Shown here piece by piece: positions 1 through 5,870 of a stretch of DNA of 7,196 bases (position 1 is its first letter; each line of letters opens with the position of its first letter). The stretch spans positions 1 to 7,196 of the forward strand of contig CAMAYS010000110.1 in NCBI GenBank assembly GCA_945862545.1, read 5' to 3'. Origin of the DNA: Casp-actino8 sp945862545 (lineage in GTDB: Bacteria; Actinomycetota; Acidimicrobiia; Acidimicrobiales; Ilumatobacteraceae). Made by a program: the position numbers and the translations under genes. The notes under the pieces were generated by a model, which searched no databases, had not been told where the DNA came from, and worked only from the letters and a program-made list of their open reading frames with translations.

Positions 1-1128
1 GAACAGCAGATCAAAGGAATTGGTTCGCTTTTCAATGGGCAGAACACCACGGGTTCAGTGCAGACCACTCTTGACTCGCGCATTCAGCAAGCGGCCAAGG
101 ATGCACTTGGGAATCGTGAAGGCAGTGTCGTTGTCATTGAACCTTCGACAGGGGCCATCAAGGCAATGTGGAGTTATCCAACCTATGACCCCAATCTTGT
201 TGCCGTTCAAGATGATGAACTTGCAGGTGATGTTTTGAGATATCTGGATTCCATGCCAGGCAAACCTCTTTTGGCAAATGCTTATCAAGAGCGCTATATG
301 CCGGGTTCAACGTTCAAGGTCATCACGACTGCCGGTGCACTCGATGCTGGACTGATCAATACTGAATCATTCTGGGAGGACGAATCAGAATTTCTTCCGC
401 CACAAACTAATGACCCCATTCAGAACTATGCCAACAAAGTTTGCGGCGGTGATTTGGCCGAAGTGTTCCGTCGTTCATGCAACACACCATTCGCCCGCAC
501 GGCTATCGCTCTCGGTCCGCAAAAAATGGTGGACATCACCAAGGGTTTTGGTATCGGTGAAGTCATTCCATTTGATCTTCCCCGTGCTGTGAGTAGCCAA
601 TTCGGTGATGTTGATTATTTCAAGGAAAATTTGCCCCTGTTGGGAATCGGAGGGTTCGGTCAAGGCAATACACAGATGGTGCCATTACACATGGCCATGG
701 TCGCTGCCTCAATTGCCAACAAAGGCACGATGATGAAGCCTTATGTTGTCGCAGCAACTTATGACCACAACGGCACTGTGCTACGTCGCACATCTCCCAC
801 GGTATGGAAGACACCAATGAGTTCTGCGACCTCAGCGTTACTGACTGAACTGATGATTGGAGTTGTCAACGAGGGTACGGCGAAATGTTGTATGTCCTTA
901 GCGAATGGAATCCAAGCCGCGGCCAAGACCGGAACGGCGCAACTCAATGCCGCGGGGGAACCACAAAGTTCTCATGCCTGGATGATCGCCTTTGCCCCTG
1001 CACAGGCGCCGCGCTACGCCATCGTCGTCATGCTCAAAGGAACCACCGCCGAAATCAGTGCCGGAACAGGGGGAACCTTGGCTGGACCAATCGCCAAGAA
1101 GGTTCTTGATATCGCCCTCACTCGATGA
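1..1128 (+). CDS. pbpA: Penicillin-binding protein A, transpeptidase (C-terminal part, cut by window edge)
   Basis: This is a class B penicillin-binding protein: a membrane-anchored D,D-transpeptidase that cross-links peptidoglycan outside the membrane. The frame is open from base 1, so the true start and N-terminal anchor lie to the left; the GTG at 58 is internal. All three active-site motifs of the penicillin-binding transpeptidase fold are present in order. The nucleophile motif STFK is at 307-318 (within MPGSTFKVIT), SCN (the SxN motif) at 475-483, and KTG at 925-933 (within AAKTGTAQ). The sequence before STFK, including EPSTGAIKAMWSYPTYDPN, is typical of the PbpA/FtsI group. The next gene is pknB, 79 bp downstream on the same strand, matching the actinobacterial rodA-pbpA-pknA-pknB order except that no pknA lies between. 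The two genes are probably cotranscribed. An unusual Cys-Cys pair sits shortly before KTG. The family is near certain; PbpA rather than another class B protein rests on the neighbourhood. Confidence 0.93.
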   Translation, partial: EQQIKGIGSLFNGQNTTGSVQTTLDSRIQQAAKDALGNREGSVVVIEPSTGAIKAMWSYPTYDPNLVAVQDDELAGDVLRYLDSMPGKPLLANAYQERYMPGSTFKVITTAGALDAGLINTESFWEDESEFLPPQTNDPIQNYANKVCGGDLAEVFRRSCNTPFARTAIALGPQKMVDITKGFGIGEVIPFDLPRAVSSQFGDVDYFKENLPLLGIGGFGQGNTQMVPLHMAMVAASIANKGTMMKPYVVAATYDHNGTVLRRTSPTVWKTPMSSATSALLTELMIGVVNEGTAKCCMSLANGIQAAAKTGTAQLNAAGEPQSSHAWMIAFAPAQAPRYAIVVMLKGTTAEISAGTGGTLAGPIAKKVLDIALTR

Positions 1129-1146
1129 GGAGATATTCGCTTTTCG

Positions 1147-1164
1147 GCCCCTCTGAACAGGGGC
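1147..1164 (+). other. Small inverted repeat between pbpA and pknB
   Basis: A perfect 6-bp stem (GCCCCT / AGGGGC) encloses a 6-nt loop in the 79-bp gap between pbpA and pknB. No run of T follows it, and the two genes read the same way, so it is unlikely to be a full terminator. It could be an mRNA processing or stability element, or chance. The rest of the gap shows no strong Shine-Dalgarno sequence for pknB. A weak TAnnnT match (TAGCCT, 1191-1196) lies 11 bp before the pknB start. Confidence 0.25.
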
Positions 1165-1207
1165 GACGGTATCTCAGCCAACGGACTCGGTAGCCTGTAC
1201 AAGAGTT

Positions 1208-3277
1208 ATGTCGGACAACAATTCAGTCATTATGAACGATCGCTATGAGATGCAACAACGCATCGGGCGCGGTGGTATGGCCGATGTTTATCTGGCCCGC
1301 GACATCCTGCTTGATCGTCTTGTCGCCATCAAAGTTCTTTTCCCCGAGTTCGCCACCGATCCCGCATTTGTTGAAAGGTTTCGACGCGAAGCACAGTCCG
1401 CTGGAAACCTCAATCACCCGAATATCGTCAGCGTCTACGACTGGGGTCGCAGTAACAACACATATTTCATGGCTATGGAATATGTCCCAGGTCGCACACT
1501 GGCCGAAGCCCTCGCCGACGTGGGTCAAATCAGCGCCACGAAAGCCGCCGAAGTTGGTATTGAAGTGGCGGCCGCCTTGTCTTTCGCCCACCGCAATAAT
1601 GTCGTCCACCGTGATATCAAGCCCGGAAACATTCTCATTGGTTCAAATGGGCAACTAAAAGTTGCCGACTTTGGTATCGCTCGCGCACTCGGAAGCGCTG
1701 CCGACAGCAACCTCACACAGGTAGGCGCAGTGATGGGAACTGCCGCTTACCTTTCACCCGAGCAGGCTCAGGGTGGCCAACCCGATCCGCGCAGTGATCT
1801 GTATTCACTTGGCATCGTGCTCTATGAAATGGTCGCTGGACACCCACCATTTTCGGGCGACAATCCGGTGTCTATTGCCTATAAGCAAGTTCATGACTCG
1901 CCCCAACCGCTCAACCAAATCGCCGGTGATGTCCCCCGCGCTTTCGAAGCCATCGTGGCGCGTTTATTGGCCAAGGATCCCGGCACGCGATATCCCACTG
2001 CTGAAGCAGCGCGCGATGATTTACGCCGGTTCCGCGATGGCGTTCCAGTTCAGGCTTTGGCTGACGCCATCAATCGCCGCAACGGTGATCAGTCATCATC
2101 TGACAACGCCCCAACAACGGTGATACCGGCTGGACCCATTGTGGGAGGGCCAGATGATCAGGCCTACACCCCAACAAGCGCAGTTCATGATGCTGGTGCA
2201 ACTTCAGTTCTGCCGCGCACAACCATCAACCCCAACCCCGCCTATCCACCTGGATACACACCGAGTAGCGCAATCAACGACATCAACGATCTACAAAAAC
2301 GACGCAGGTCAATTGTGATCGCTGCAGTCTCCGCCACATTGTTTTTGATTGTGGCTGCAGTCGTCACTTTTCTTGCTCTCTCGGGAGGATCAAGTCAGGC
2401 CGTCACATTCATTCTCCCCGATGTGACCTCAATGTCGCTTGATGAAGCCGTCACCACTCTCGAAGATTTAGGACTGACGGTCGTCCCAGAAGCTGAAGAG
2501 ACAAACTCTGTTGACGACAACATCGTGTGGAAGCAGATTCCAAATTCTGGCGAATCTGTGCGCGATGGAGACTCAATCACTGTTGTCTATAACCCTTCAA
2601 ATACCCCGATTCCAGTGCCTAATTTGACTGGTTTAACTATTGATCAAGCGCGCACTGCGCTGTTTAATCTCGGACTCACCATCGGTATTGTCACACCACA
2701 AAATGATCCAACTGCACCAGAAAATACAATCATCTCCACAATGCCCAAGAGTGGTGAGCAGGTGCTTGGTGGAGCCACCATTGATCTCGTTGTCAGTCAA
2801 GGCAGTGGAGTCATAAAGATTCCCGATGTCCAAGGGCAAACAACTCAAGCAGCGCGTTCGGTGTTAGAAGGCGAACCTTTCAAATTCCTCGTCACTGTCG
2901 TTGAAGAAGCAAGTGCCACAGTTGATGCGGGTCGCGTGACGCGCACTAGTCCATCAATCGGTGGTGAGACCACCAAAGGTTCAGCACTCACGATTTATGT
3001 GTCGACGGGTCAAGCCACAACTGCAGTGCCTTTAGTTTCAGGTCTCACCGAGGCGCAAGCAACAGCCAAACTTGTCTCAAGTGGATTTATCGTCGTGGTT
3101 GAATACATCGAAGTGCCCACAGCAAGTGCCAACGATGGTCGAGTGATCGCCCAAGATCCGAGCGCTAATGTGCAATCAATTCCTGGAAGTCAAGTGTTGT
3201 TAAAGGTTGGCAAAGCCATTGCGGCGACAACAACAACCACGCCTGTCACCACCGCACCAACAACAACCGCGCCGTAA
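1208..3277 (+). CDS. pknB: PASTA-domain Ser/Thr protein kinase PknB
   Basis: This is a transmembrane eukaryotic-type Ser/Thr kinase that couples cell-wall signals to phosphorylation of wall-synthesis and division proteins. The kinase domain spans about residues 13-275: glycine loop GRGGMADV (20-27), VAIK lysine K42, helix-C glutamate E61, catalytic HRDIKPGN (H134-D136) and DFG (154-156). The activation segment ends in GTAAYLSPEQ. A linker (about 277-364) and a membrane helix (about 368-391, after KRRR) follow. Four PASTA repeats lie outside the cell, roughly 402-465, 467-531, 536-601 and 606-668. PASTA repeats bind muropeptides and lipid II in relatives. A Thr/Pro tail ends the protein. The 689 residues slightly exceed mycobacterial PknB. 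Against that protein, T170 aligns with phospho-T171, but V172 replaces phospho-T173. ATG at 1208 was chosen because it is upstream and allows a normal short N-terminus; ATG at 1232 (M9) is an alternative, and neither has a strong Shine-Dalgarno sequence. Confidence 0.97.
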   Translation: MSDNNSVIMNDRYEMQQRIGRGGMADVYLARDILLDRLVAIKVLFPEFATDPAFVERFRREAQSAGNLNHPNIVSVYDWGRSNNTYFMAMEYVPGRTLAEALADVGQISATKAAEVGIEVAAALSFAHRNNVVHRDIKPGNILIGSNGQLKVADFGIARALGSAADSNLTQVGAVMGTAAYLSPEQAQGGQPDPRSDLYSLGIVLYEMVAGHPPFSGDNPVSIAYKQVHDSPQPLNQIAGDVPRAFEAIVARLLAKDPGTRYPTAEAARDDLRRFRDGVPVQALADAINRRNGDQSSSDNAPTTVIPAGPIVGGPDDQAYTPTSAVHDAGATSVLPRTTINPNPAYPPGYTPSSAINDINDLQKRRRSIVIAAVSATLFLIVAAVVTFLALSGGSSQAVTFILPDVTSMSLDEAVTTLEDLGLTVVPEAEETNSVDDNIVWKQIPNSGESVRDGDSITVVYNPSNTPIPVPNLTGLTIDQARTALFNLGLTIGIVTPQNDPTAPENTIISTMPKSGEQVLGGATIDLVVSQGSGVIKIPDVQGQTTQAARSVLEGEPFKFLVTVVEEASATVDAGRVTRTSPSIGGETTKGSALTIYVSTGQATTAVPLVSGLTEAQATAKLVSSGFIVVVEYIEVPTASANDGRVIAQDPSANVQSIPGSQVLLKVGKAIAATTTTTPVTTAPTTTAP
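3227..3274 (+). repeat. Low-complexity Thr/Ala/Pro-coding tail of pknB
   Basis: The last 16 codons of pknB encode a run of threonine broken by Pro, Val and Ala (TTTTTPVTTAPTTTAP). They use mostly ACA and ACC codons, giving a CAACAACAACC-like DNA repeat. In the protein it is an extracytoplasmic tail after the fourth PASTA repeat. Such tails are usually flexible and often link to or penetrate the cell wall; glycosylation is possible but not shown. The codon repeats make this a likely site of length variation between strains. Confidence 0.6.
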
Positions 3278-3284
3278 TCTTCAA

Positions 3285-3863
3285 TCACCCACAAGTAGCA
3301 AGAAAATTTCGCAGCATGTCTCGCCCCGAACTTGTGAGAATACTTTCCGGATGAAACTGCACACCTTCAACGGGCAAAGTCTTATGTCGAACCCCCATCA
3401 CGATTCCATCGGATGTTTCGGCTGTGATTTCTAAATCATCTGGCATTGTGTCTCGCTCAATCACCAAAGAGTGATAGCGCGTGGCAGTGACCGGGTTCGC
3501 CACGCCTGCGAATACCCCAACATTCTGATGTGTTACTTTGCTGGTCTTCCCGTGCATCAATTGAGGCGCACCAATAATGTTTCCGCCAAAGACATGGCCA
3601 ATCGCCTGATGTCCAAGACACACTCCGAACACTGGTGTTCCTCGTTCAGCAAAAGGTGTGATCACATCACAAATGATCCCTGCTTCCTCCGGTCGGCCTG
3701 GTCCTGGAGATAATAAGACGCCGTCAACTGTGAGAGCCAAGGCCTGAGCAACCGTCAAATCATCATTGCGATAGACGACTGGATCGGCGCCAAGTTCTCC
3801 GAGATACTGCACCAAGTTGTAGACAAAACTGTCGTAACTGTCGATGACCAGTACCCGCTTCAC
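3285..3863 (-). CDS. trpG: Class I glutamine amidotransferase, anthranilate / aminodeoxychorismate synthase component II
   Basis: This subunit hydrolyses glutamine and passes ammonia to a chorismate-binding partner (TrpE or PabB), to make anthranilate for tryptophan or aminodeoxychorismate for folate. The 192-residue length is normal for a stand-alone component II. Family motifs are clear: N-terminal VLVIDSYDSFVYNL, the oxyanion loop LSPGPGRP (51-58), the nucleophile elbow GVCLGHQ with Cys82, and VQFHPES with His171 and Glu173 completing the triad. The start is GTG at 3863, because an in-frame TAG lies only 9 bp upstream (3873-3875); an AGG 8 nt before the GTG is a modest ribosome site. Its stop is 7 bp from the convergent pknB stop, so the transcripts probably overlap. 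The orthologue in Mycobacterium at the same site and orientation is called trpG; sequence alone does not separate TrpG from PabA, and one protein may serve both pathways. Confidence 0.95.
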   Translation of the reverse strand: MKRVLVIDSYDSFVYNLVQYLGELGADPVVYRNDDLTVAQALALTVDGVLLSPGPGRPEEAGIICDVITPFAERGTPVFGVCLGHQAIGHVFGGNIIGAPQLMHGKTSKVTHQNVGVFAGVANPVTATRYHSLVIERDTMPDDLEITAETSDGIVMGVRHKTLPVEGVQFHPESILTSSGRDMLRNFLATCG

Positions 3864-3884
3864 CTCATCAGCCTAAAACCCATT

Positions 3885-3890
3885 TTTATA
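3885..3890 (-). promoter_or_regulatory. Possible -10 element for trpG
   Basis: On the minus strand TATAAA lies 21 bp before the trpG GTG start, inside an AT-rich patch (TTTTATAAAAATG) that stands out from its surroundings. A start site about 7 nt downstream would leave a short leader holding the AGG ribosome site. No convincing -35 hexamer is seen at the normal distance, so this is a weak prediction. Confidence 0.3.
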
Positions 3891-3894
3891 AAAC

Positions 3895-3935
3895 CGAGGC
3901 GGAACCTCGTCGTCAGTGAGGAGGCGGGTCTCACT
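3895..3935. promoter_or_regulatory. Two inverted repeats in the divergent trpG-crgA gap, possible operator region
   Basis: Two small perfect inverted repeats lie side by side. The first is CGAGG-5 nt-CCTCG (3895-3909); the second is AGTGAG-9 nt-CTCACT (3915-3920 and 3930-3935). Both contain the direct repeat GAGGCGG, at 3896-3902 and 3921-3927, spaced 25 bp apart. The second overlaps where the -35 region of crgA would fall, and the set lies upstream of both divergent genes. That arrangement fits a regulator-binding site, but arms this short also arise by chance in GC-rich DNA. I recognise no known operator. Confidence 0.3.
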
Positions 3936-3941
3936 AGTGCG

Positions 3942-3947
3942 TACACT
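3942..3947 (+). promoter_or_regulatory. Candidate -10 box of a leaderless crgA transcript
   Basis: TACACT fits the actinobacterial -10 pattern TAnnnT and lies 8 bp before the crgA GTG. Transcription would therefore begin at or within a few bases of the start codon. There is no Shine-Dalgarno sequence in front of that GTG, which agrees with a leaderless message, a common class in Actinobacteria. No good -35 hexamer is visible. Confidence 0.4.
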
Positions 3948-3955
3948 TTCATCTC

Positions 3956-4273
3956 GTGGCACCTCCGAAGCGTAAATCAGGCGGACGTACGACTCCGAAG
4001 GGCACTCGCCCCAACGAAGGCGACTCCGGTACACCAACTCACAACGAGCATGGGGTTTCAGCCTCGACGCGCTACACGCCGCCCGTCCCCAAATATGTCA
4101 AGCAAAGCCCACAATGGGTCCCGATCTTGATGTTTGCCCTATTTATCCTCGGTGCATTGATTATTTTGATGTATTACTTGGGCGCCGTTCCGGGTGGCCG
4201 CAGCAACCTTTATCTGGTCGCTGGGCTGGGCTTTATCCTCGGCGGGCTATACACCGCAACCAAATATCATTGA
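3956..4273 (+). CDS. crgA: Cell division protein CrgA
   Basis: CrgA is a small two-helix membrane protein found in Actinobacteria. In Mycobacterium it contacts FtsZ, FtsQ, FtsI and Wag31 and helps recruit septal wall enzymes; in Streptomyces it restrains Z-ring formation. The product has 105 residues. A basic, flexible cytoplasmic N-terminus (about 1-50, rich in Lys, Arg, Pro, Gly) precedes the family-like SPQW motif (51-54). The first membrane helix is about 56-76, then a short turn with PGGRSN, then the second helix about 84-102, ending in TKYH. The N-terminal tail is somewhat longer than in the shortest family members. GTG at 3956 is the only reasonable start, because an in-frame TAG lies at 3935-3937 and no other start codon falls between. 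It sits beside trpG and pknB as in Mycobacterium, which strengthens the assignment. Confidence 0.9.
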   Translation: MAPPKRKSGGRTTPKGTRPNEGDSGTPTHNEHGVSASTRYTPPVPKYVKQSPQWVPILMFALFILGALIILMYYLGAVPGGRSNLYLVAGLGFILGGLYTATKYH

Positions 4274-4285
4274 CCCAGCATTGAC

Positions 4286-4310
4286 CTTTATCCACATGTT
4301 GTGGATAAAG
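4286..4310. repeat. Perfect inverted repeat carrying two facing DnaA boxes; possible bidirectional terminator
   Basis: The arms CTTTATCCACA (4286-4296) and TGTGGATAAAG (4300-4310) are perfect reverse complements around the 3-bp spacer TGT. The plus strand holds TTATCCACA at 4288-4296 and the minus strand holds it at 4308-4300. This is the canonical 9-bp consensus DnaA box. The repeat sits in the 69-bp gap between the convergent ends of crgA and the small gene at 4343-4612. In RNA it would form an 11-bp hairpin with a 3-nt loop on either strand, so it could also end transcription both ways, although no T-run follows on either side. Whether DnaA binding or termination is its role, or both, cannot be settled from sequence. 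Confidence 0.75.
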
Positions 4311-4342
4311 CGGGGGATAGTCACATCGATGTAACTTCCCGT

Positions 4343-4612
4343 TCACTCAACGGGAGCCACAAAATCCATGTCTTCCATGCAGTGCCGAGGTGGAACAGGA
4401 TCTTGTTCGGGGGCCATCGTCATACGCAATTCAACCCCACACAAACTGCAGCGATAGCGCACATTGACCCGCCGAAGTTCGCCTTCAGGTGGCGGAGCTG
4501 GAAGTGGGGTGGTCATGCTGCGCAGCATCCCAACTCCAACACGCCACAGGAAAAAGAATAAAACAACCGCCCCGAAAATCCAGATCACACCTGCGAAATC
4601 CACGGCGAACAT
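4343..4612 (-). CDS. Small membrane-anchored protein with zinc-ribbon-like CxxC...HC motif, function unknown
   Basis: I do not recognise a characterised family for this 89-residue product. One hydrophobic helix lies at about residues 8-30 (GVIWIFGAVVLFFFLWRVGVG). A Pro-rich linker (PLPAPPPEGE, about 36-45) follows, then a C-terminal domain with C55-x2-C58 in YRCSLCGVEL and a second pair H77-C78 in PPRHC. That spacing suggests a single metal site like a zinc ribbon, which is an inference. The ending MEDMDFV is acidic. The ATG lies 8 bp after the thiolase stop, and a weak purine-rich ribosome site (GAGAGAA) overlaps that stop, so the gene is probably cotranscribed and perhaps translationally coupled with the thiolase. 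The close spacing, the intact motif and the lack of overlap with other genes support it as real. Rubredoxin-like redox roles or protein binding are both possible. Confidence 0.78.
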   Translation of the reverse strand: MFAVDFAGVIWIFGAVVLFFFLWRVGVGMLRSMTTPLPAPPPEGELRRVNVRYRCSLCGVELRMTMAPEQDPVPPRHCMEDMDFVAPVE

Positions 4613-4620
4613 TGGTTCTC

Positions 4621-5790
4621 TCAGCCCAAACGTTCCAGGATCGTGGCATTCGCCATGCCGCCACCCTCACACATGGTCTGCAGTCCGAAGCGACCGCCGG
4701 TGCGCTCAAGTTCATTCAACAATGTGGTCATCAAGCGCGCCCCCGAGCAACCGAGTGGGTGGCCTAAAGCGATGGCTCCACCATTGGGATTCACGGTCTC
4801 CATATCGGGATGAAACTCTTTCTCCCAAGCCAAAACGACTGAAGCGAAAGCTTCATTGATTTCAGTCAAATCGATATCTTTCATCGTCATCTTTGCGCGC
4901 TCAAGAACCTTGCGGGTCGCTGGTATGGGAGCGGTCAGCATGTACCGCGGATCATCACCAGCAAGGGCGAAATTGACAAAACGAGCACGCGGCGTCAAAC
5001 CAAGCGCACGACACTTCTCTTCACTCATGATCAAAATCGCAGCTGCTCCATCGGTGATCTGCGAAGAGTTGCCAGCAGTCACGCGCCCACCTTCTTCAAG
5101 CGAACGGAAGGCTGGCTTCAATTTGCCCAGACTTTCCATCGTCGTTTCACGCAAACCCTCATCCGTGGTCATCATGTTTCCTTCGGCGTCTTTGAGCGGA
5201 AGAATTTCTCGCTCAAAGCGACCCTCGGCTGTCGCACGAGCTGCACGGAACTGTGACTGCACACCAAAACGGTCCATATCCTCGCGGCTAATGCCCCACT
5301 TGTCGGCGATCATTTCTGCCGAAATGCCCTGTGGCACCAACCCACCTTGTGGTTGGTAGCGCGCACTGACGCGGGGTCCAAATGGCCAGCCGTATTTTCC
5401 ATCAACCATTGATGCGCCCATCGGAACGCGTGTCATGACTTCGACTCCAGAGGCGACGACGACATCGTATGCGCCAGCCATAACACCTTGGGCTGCAAAG
5501 TGCGCGGCCTGTTGCGAAGATCCACACTGGCGATCGACTGTTGTTCCCGGAACACTCTCTGGCCACCCCGCGGCTAAGACAGCGTTGCGCGCAATATTCG
5601 TTGACTGTTCGCCGGCCTGCATCACGCAACCCATGACAACATCGTCAATAATGCCTGGGTCAATGCCAGTGCGCTCAATTAAGGCATTCATTGTTTCGGC
5701 GACCAAATCAACTGGGTGCCAGTCTTTCAATTTTCCATTTCGACGACCGAGAGGCGTGCGAATCGCATCAACGATAACTGCATTGAACAT
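4621..5790 (-). CDS. Thiolase (acetyl-CoA C-acyltransferase), FadA5-like
   Basis: This enzyme cleaves 3-ketoacyl-CoA with CoA to give acetyl-CoA, the last step of beta-oxidation, or runs the reverse condensation. From the ATG at 5790 the product has 389 residues, the usual thiolase length. The nucleophile is Cys89 in TVDRQCGSSQQA, the same number as in the Zoogloea enzyme. NEAFASVVLAW (about 312-322), His344 in GGAIALGHPLGCSGAR and Cys374 in QTMCEGGG complete the active site. Segments such as GRRNGKL, GCVMQAGEQS.NIAR and EINEAFASVVL.W resemble, from memory, mycobacterial FadA5, a thiolase of cholesterol side-chain breakdown; the true substrate could equally be fatty acyl-CoA. The frame continues upstream to an ATG at 5805 and a TTG at 5808, but 5790 is preferred because AGGAG stands 5 nt before it. 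It leads a probable two-gene operon with the small gene at 4343-4612. The 80-bp gap up to the membrane-protein gene shows no strong promoter. Confidence 0.94.
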   Translation of the reverse strand: MFNAVIVDAIRTPLGRRNGKLKDWHPVDLVAETMNALIERTGIDPGIIDDVVMGCVMQAGEQSTNIARNAVLAAGWPESVPGTTVDRQCGSSQQAAHFAAQGVMAGAYDVVVASGVEVMTRVPMGASMVDGKYGWPFGPRVSARYQPQGGLVPQGISAEMIADKWGISREDMDRFGVQSQFRAARATAEGRFEREILPLKDAEGNMMTTDEGLRETTMESLGKLKPAFRSLEEGGRVTAGNSSQITDGAAAILIMSEEKCRALGLTPRARFVNFALAGDDPRYMLTAPIPATRKVLERAKMTMKDIDLTEINEAFASVVLAWEKEFHPDMETVNPNGGAIALGHPLGCSGARLMTTLLNELERTGGRFGLQTMCEGGGMANATILERLG

Positions 5791-5795
5791 AATGG

Positions 5796-5800
5796 CTCCT
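5796..5800 (-). promoter_or_regulatory. Ribosome binding site that sets the thiolase start
   Basis: AGGAG on the minus strand lies 5 nt before the ATG at 5790. It falls inside the longer alternative reading frame that begins at 5808 or 5805, so it argues for the shorter protein. It is the clearest Shine-Dalgarno sequence in the window. Confidence 0.75.
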
Positions 5801-5870
5801 GACATCAAGGTAAGCCTTCAGTCTGCTGTGTTGGTCCGTCCAATAACGAATTTAGAGCAACTGAGAACAA

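Noticed and set aside
1147..1164. Hairpin after pbpA as a rho-independent terminator
   Set aside because: The stem is only 6 bp, no T-run follows, and the next gene is a probable operon partner on the same strand.
1223..1609. Minus-strand open frame of 128 codons inside pknB
   Set aside because: Antisense to the kinase catalytic core, which carries every expected motif; no start signal of its own.
3932..3939. Palindrome CACTAGTG upstream of crgA
   Set aside because: An 8-bp palindrome that partly overlaps a longer inverted repeat; too short to call on its own.
4301..4561. Plus-strand open frame starting inside the DnaA-box palindrome
   Set aside because: Its start overlaps the inverted repeat, and its body is antisense to the small CxxC protein; no ribosome site, and composition is unlike a real protein.
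4856..5359. Plus-strand open frame of 167 codons
   Set aside because: Lies wholly antisense to the thiolase, whose catalytic motifs prove the minus-strand frame.
5791..5808. Longer thiolase N-terminus from TTG 5808 or ATG 5805
   Set aside because: The strong AGGAG lies between these codons and the ATG at 5790, and the shorter form places the nucleophile at Cys89, the usual position.
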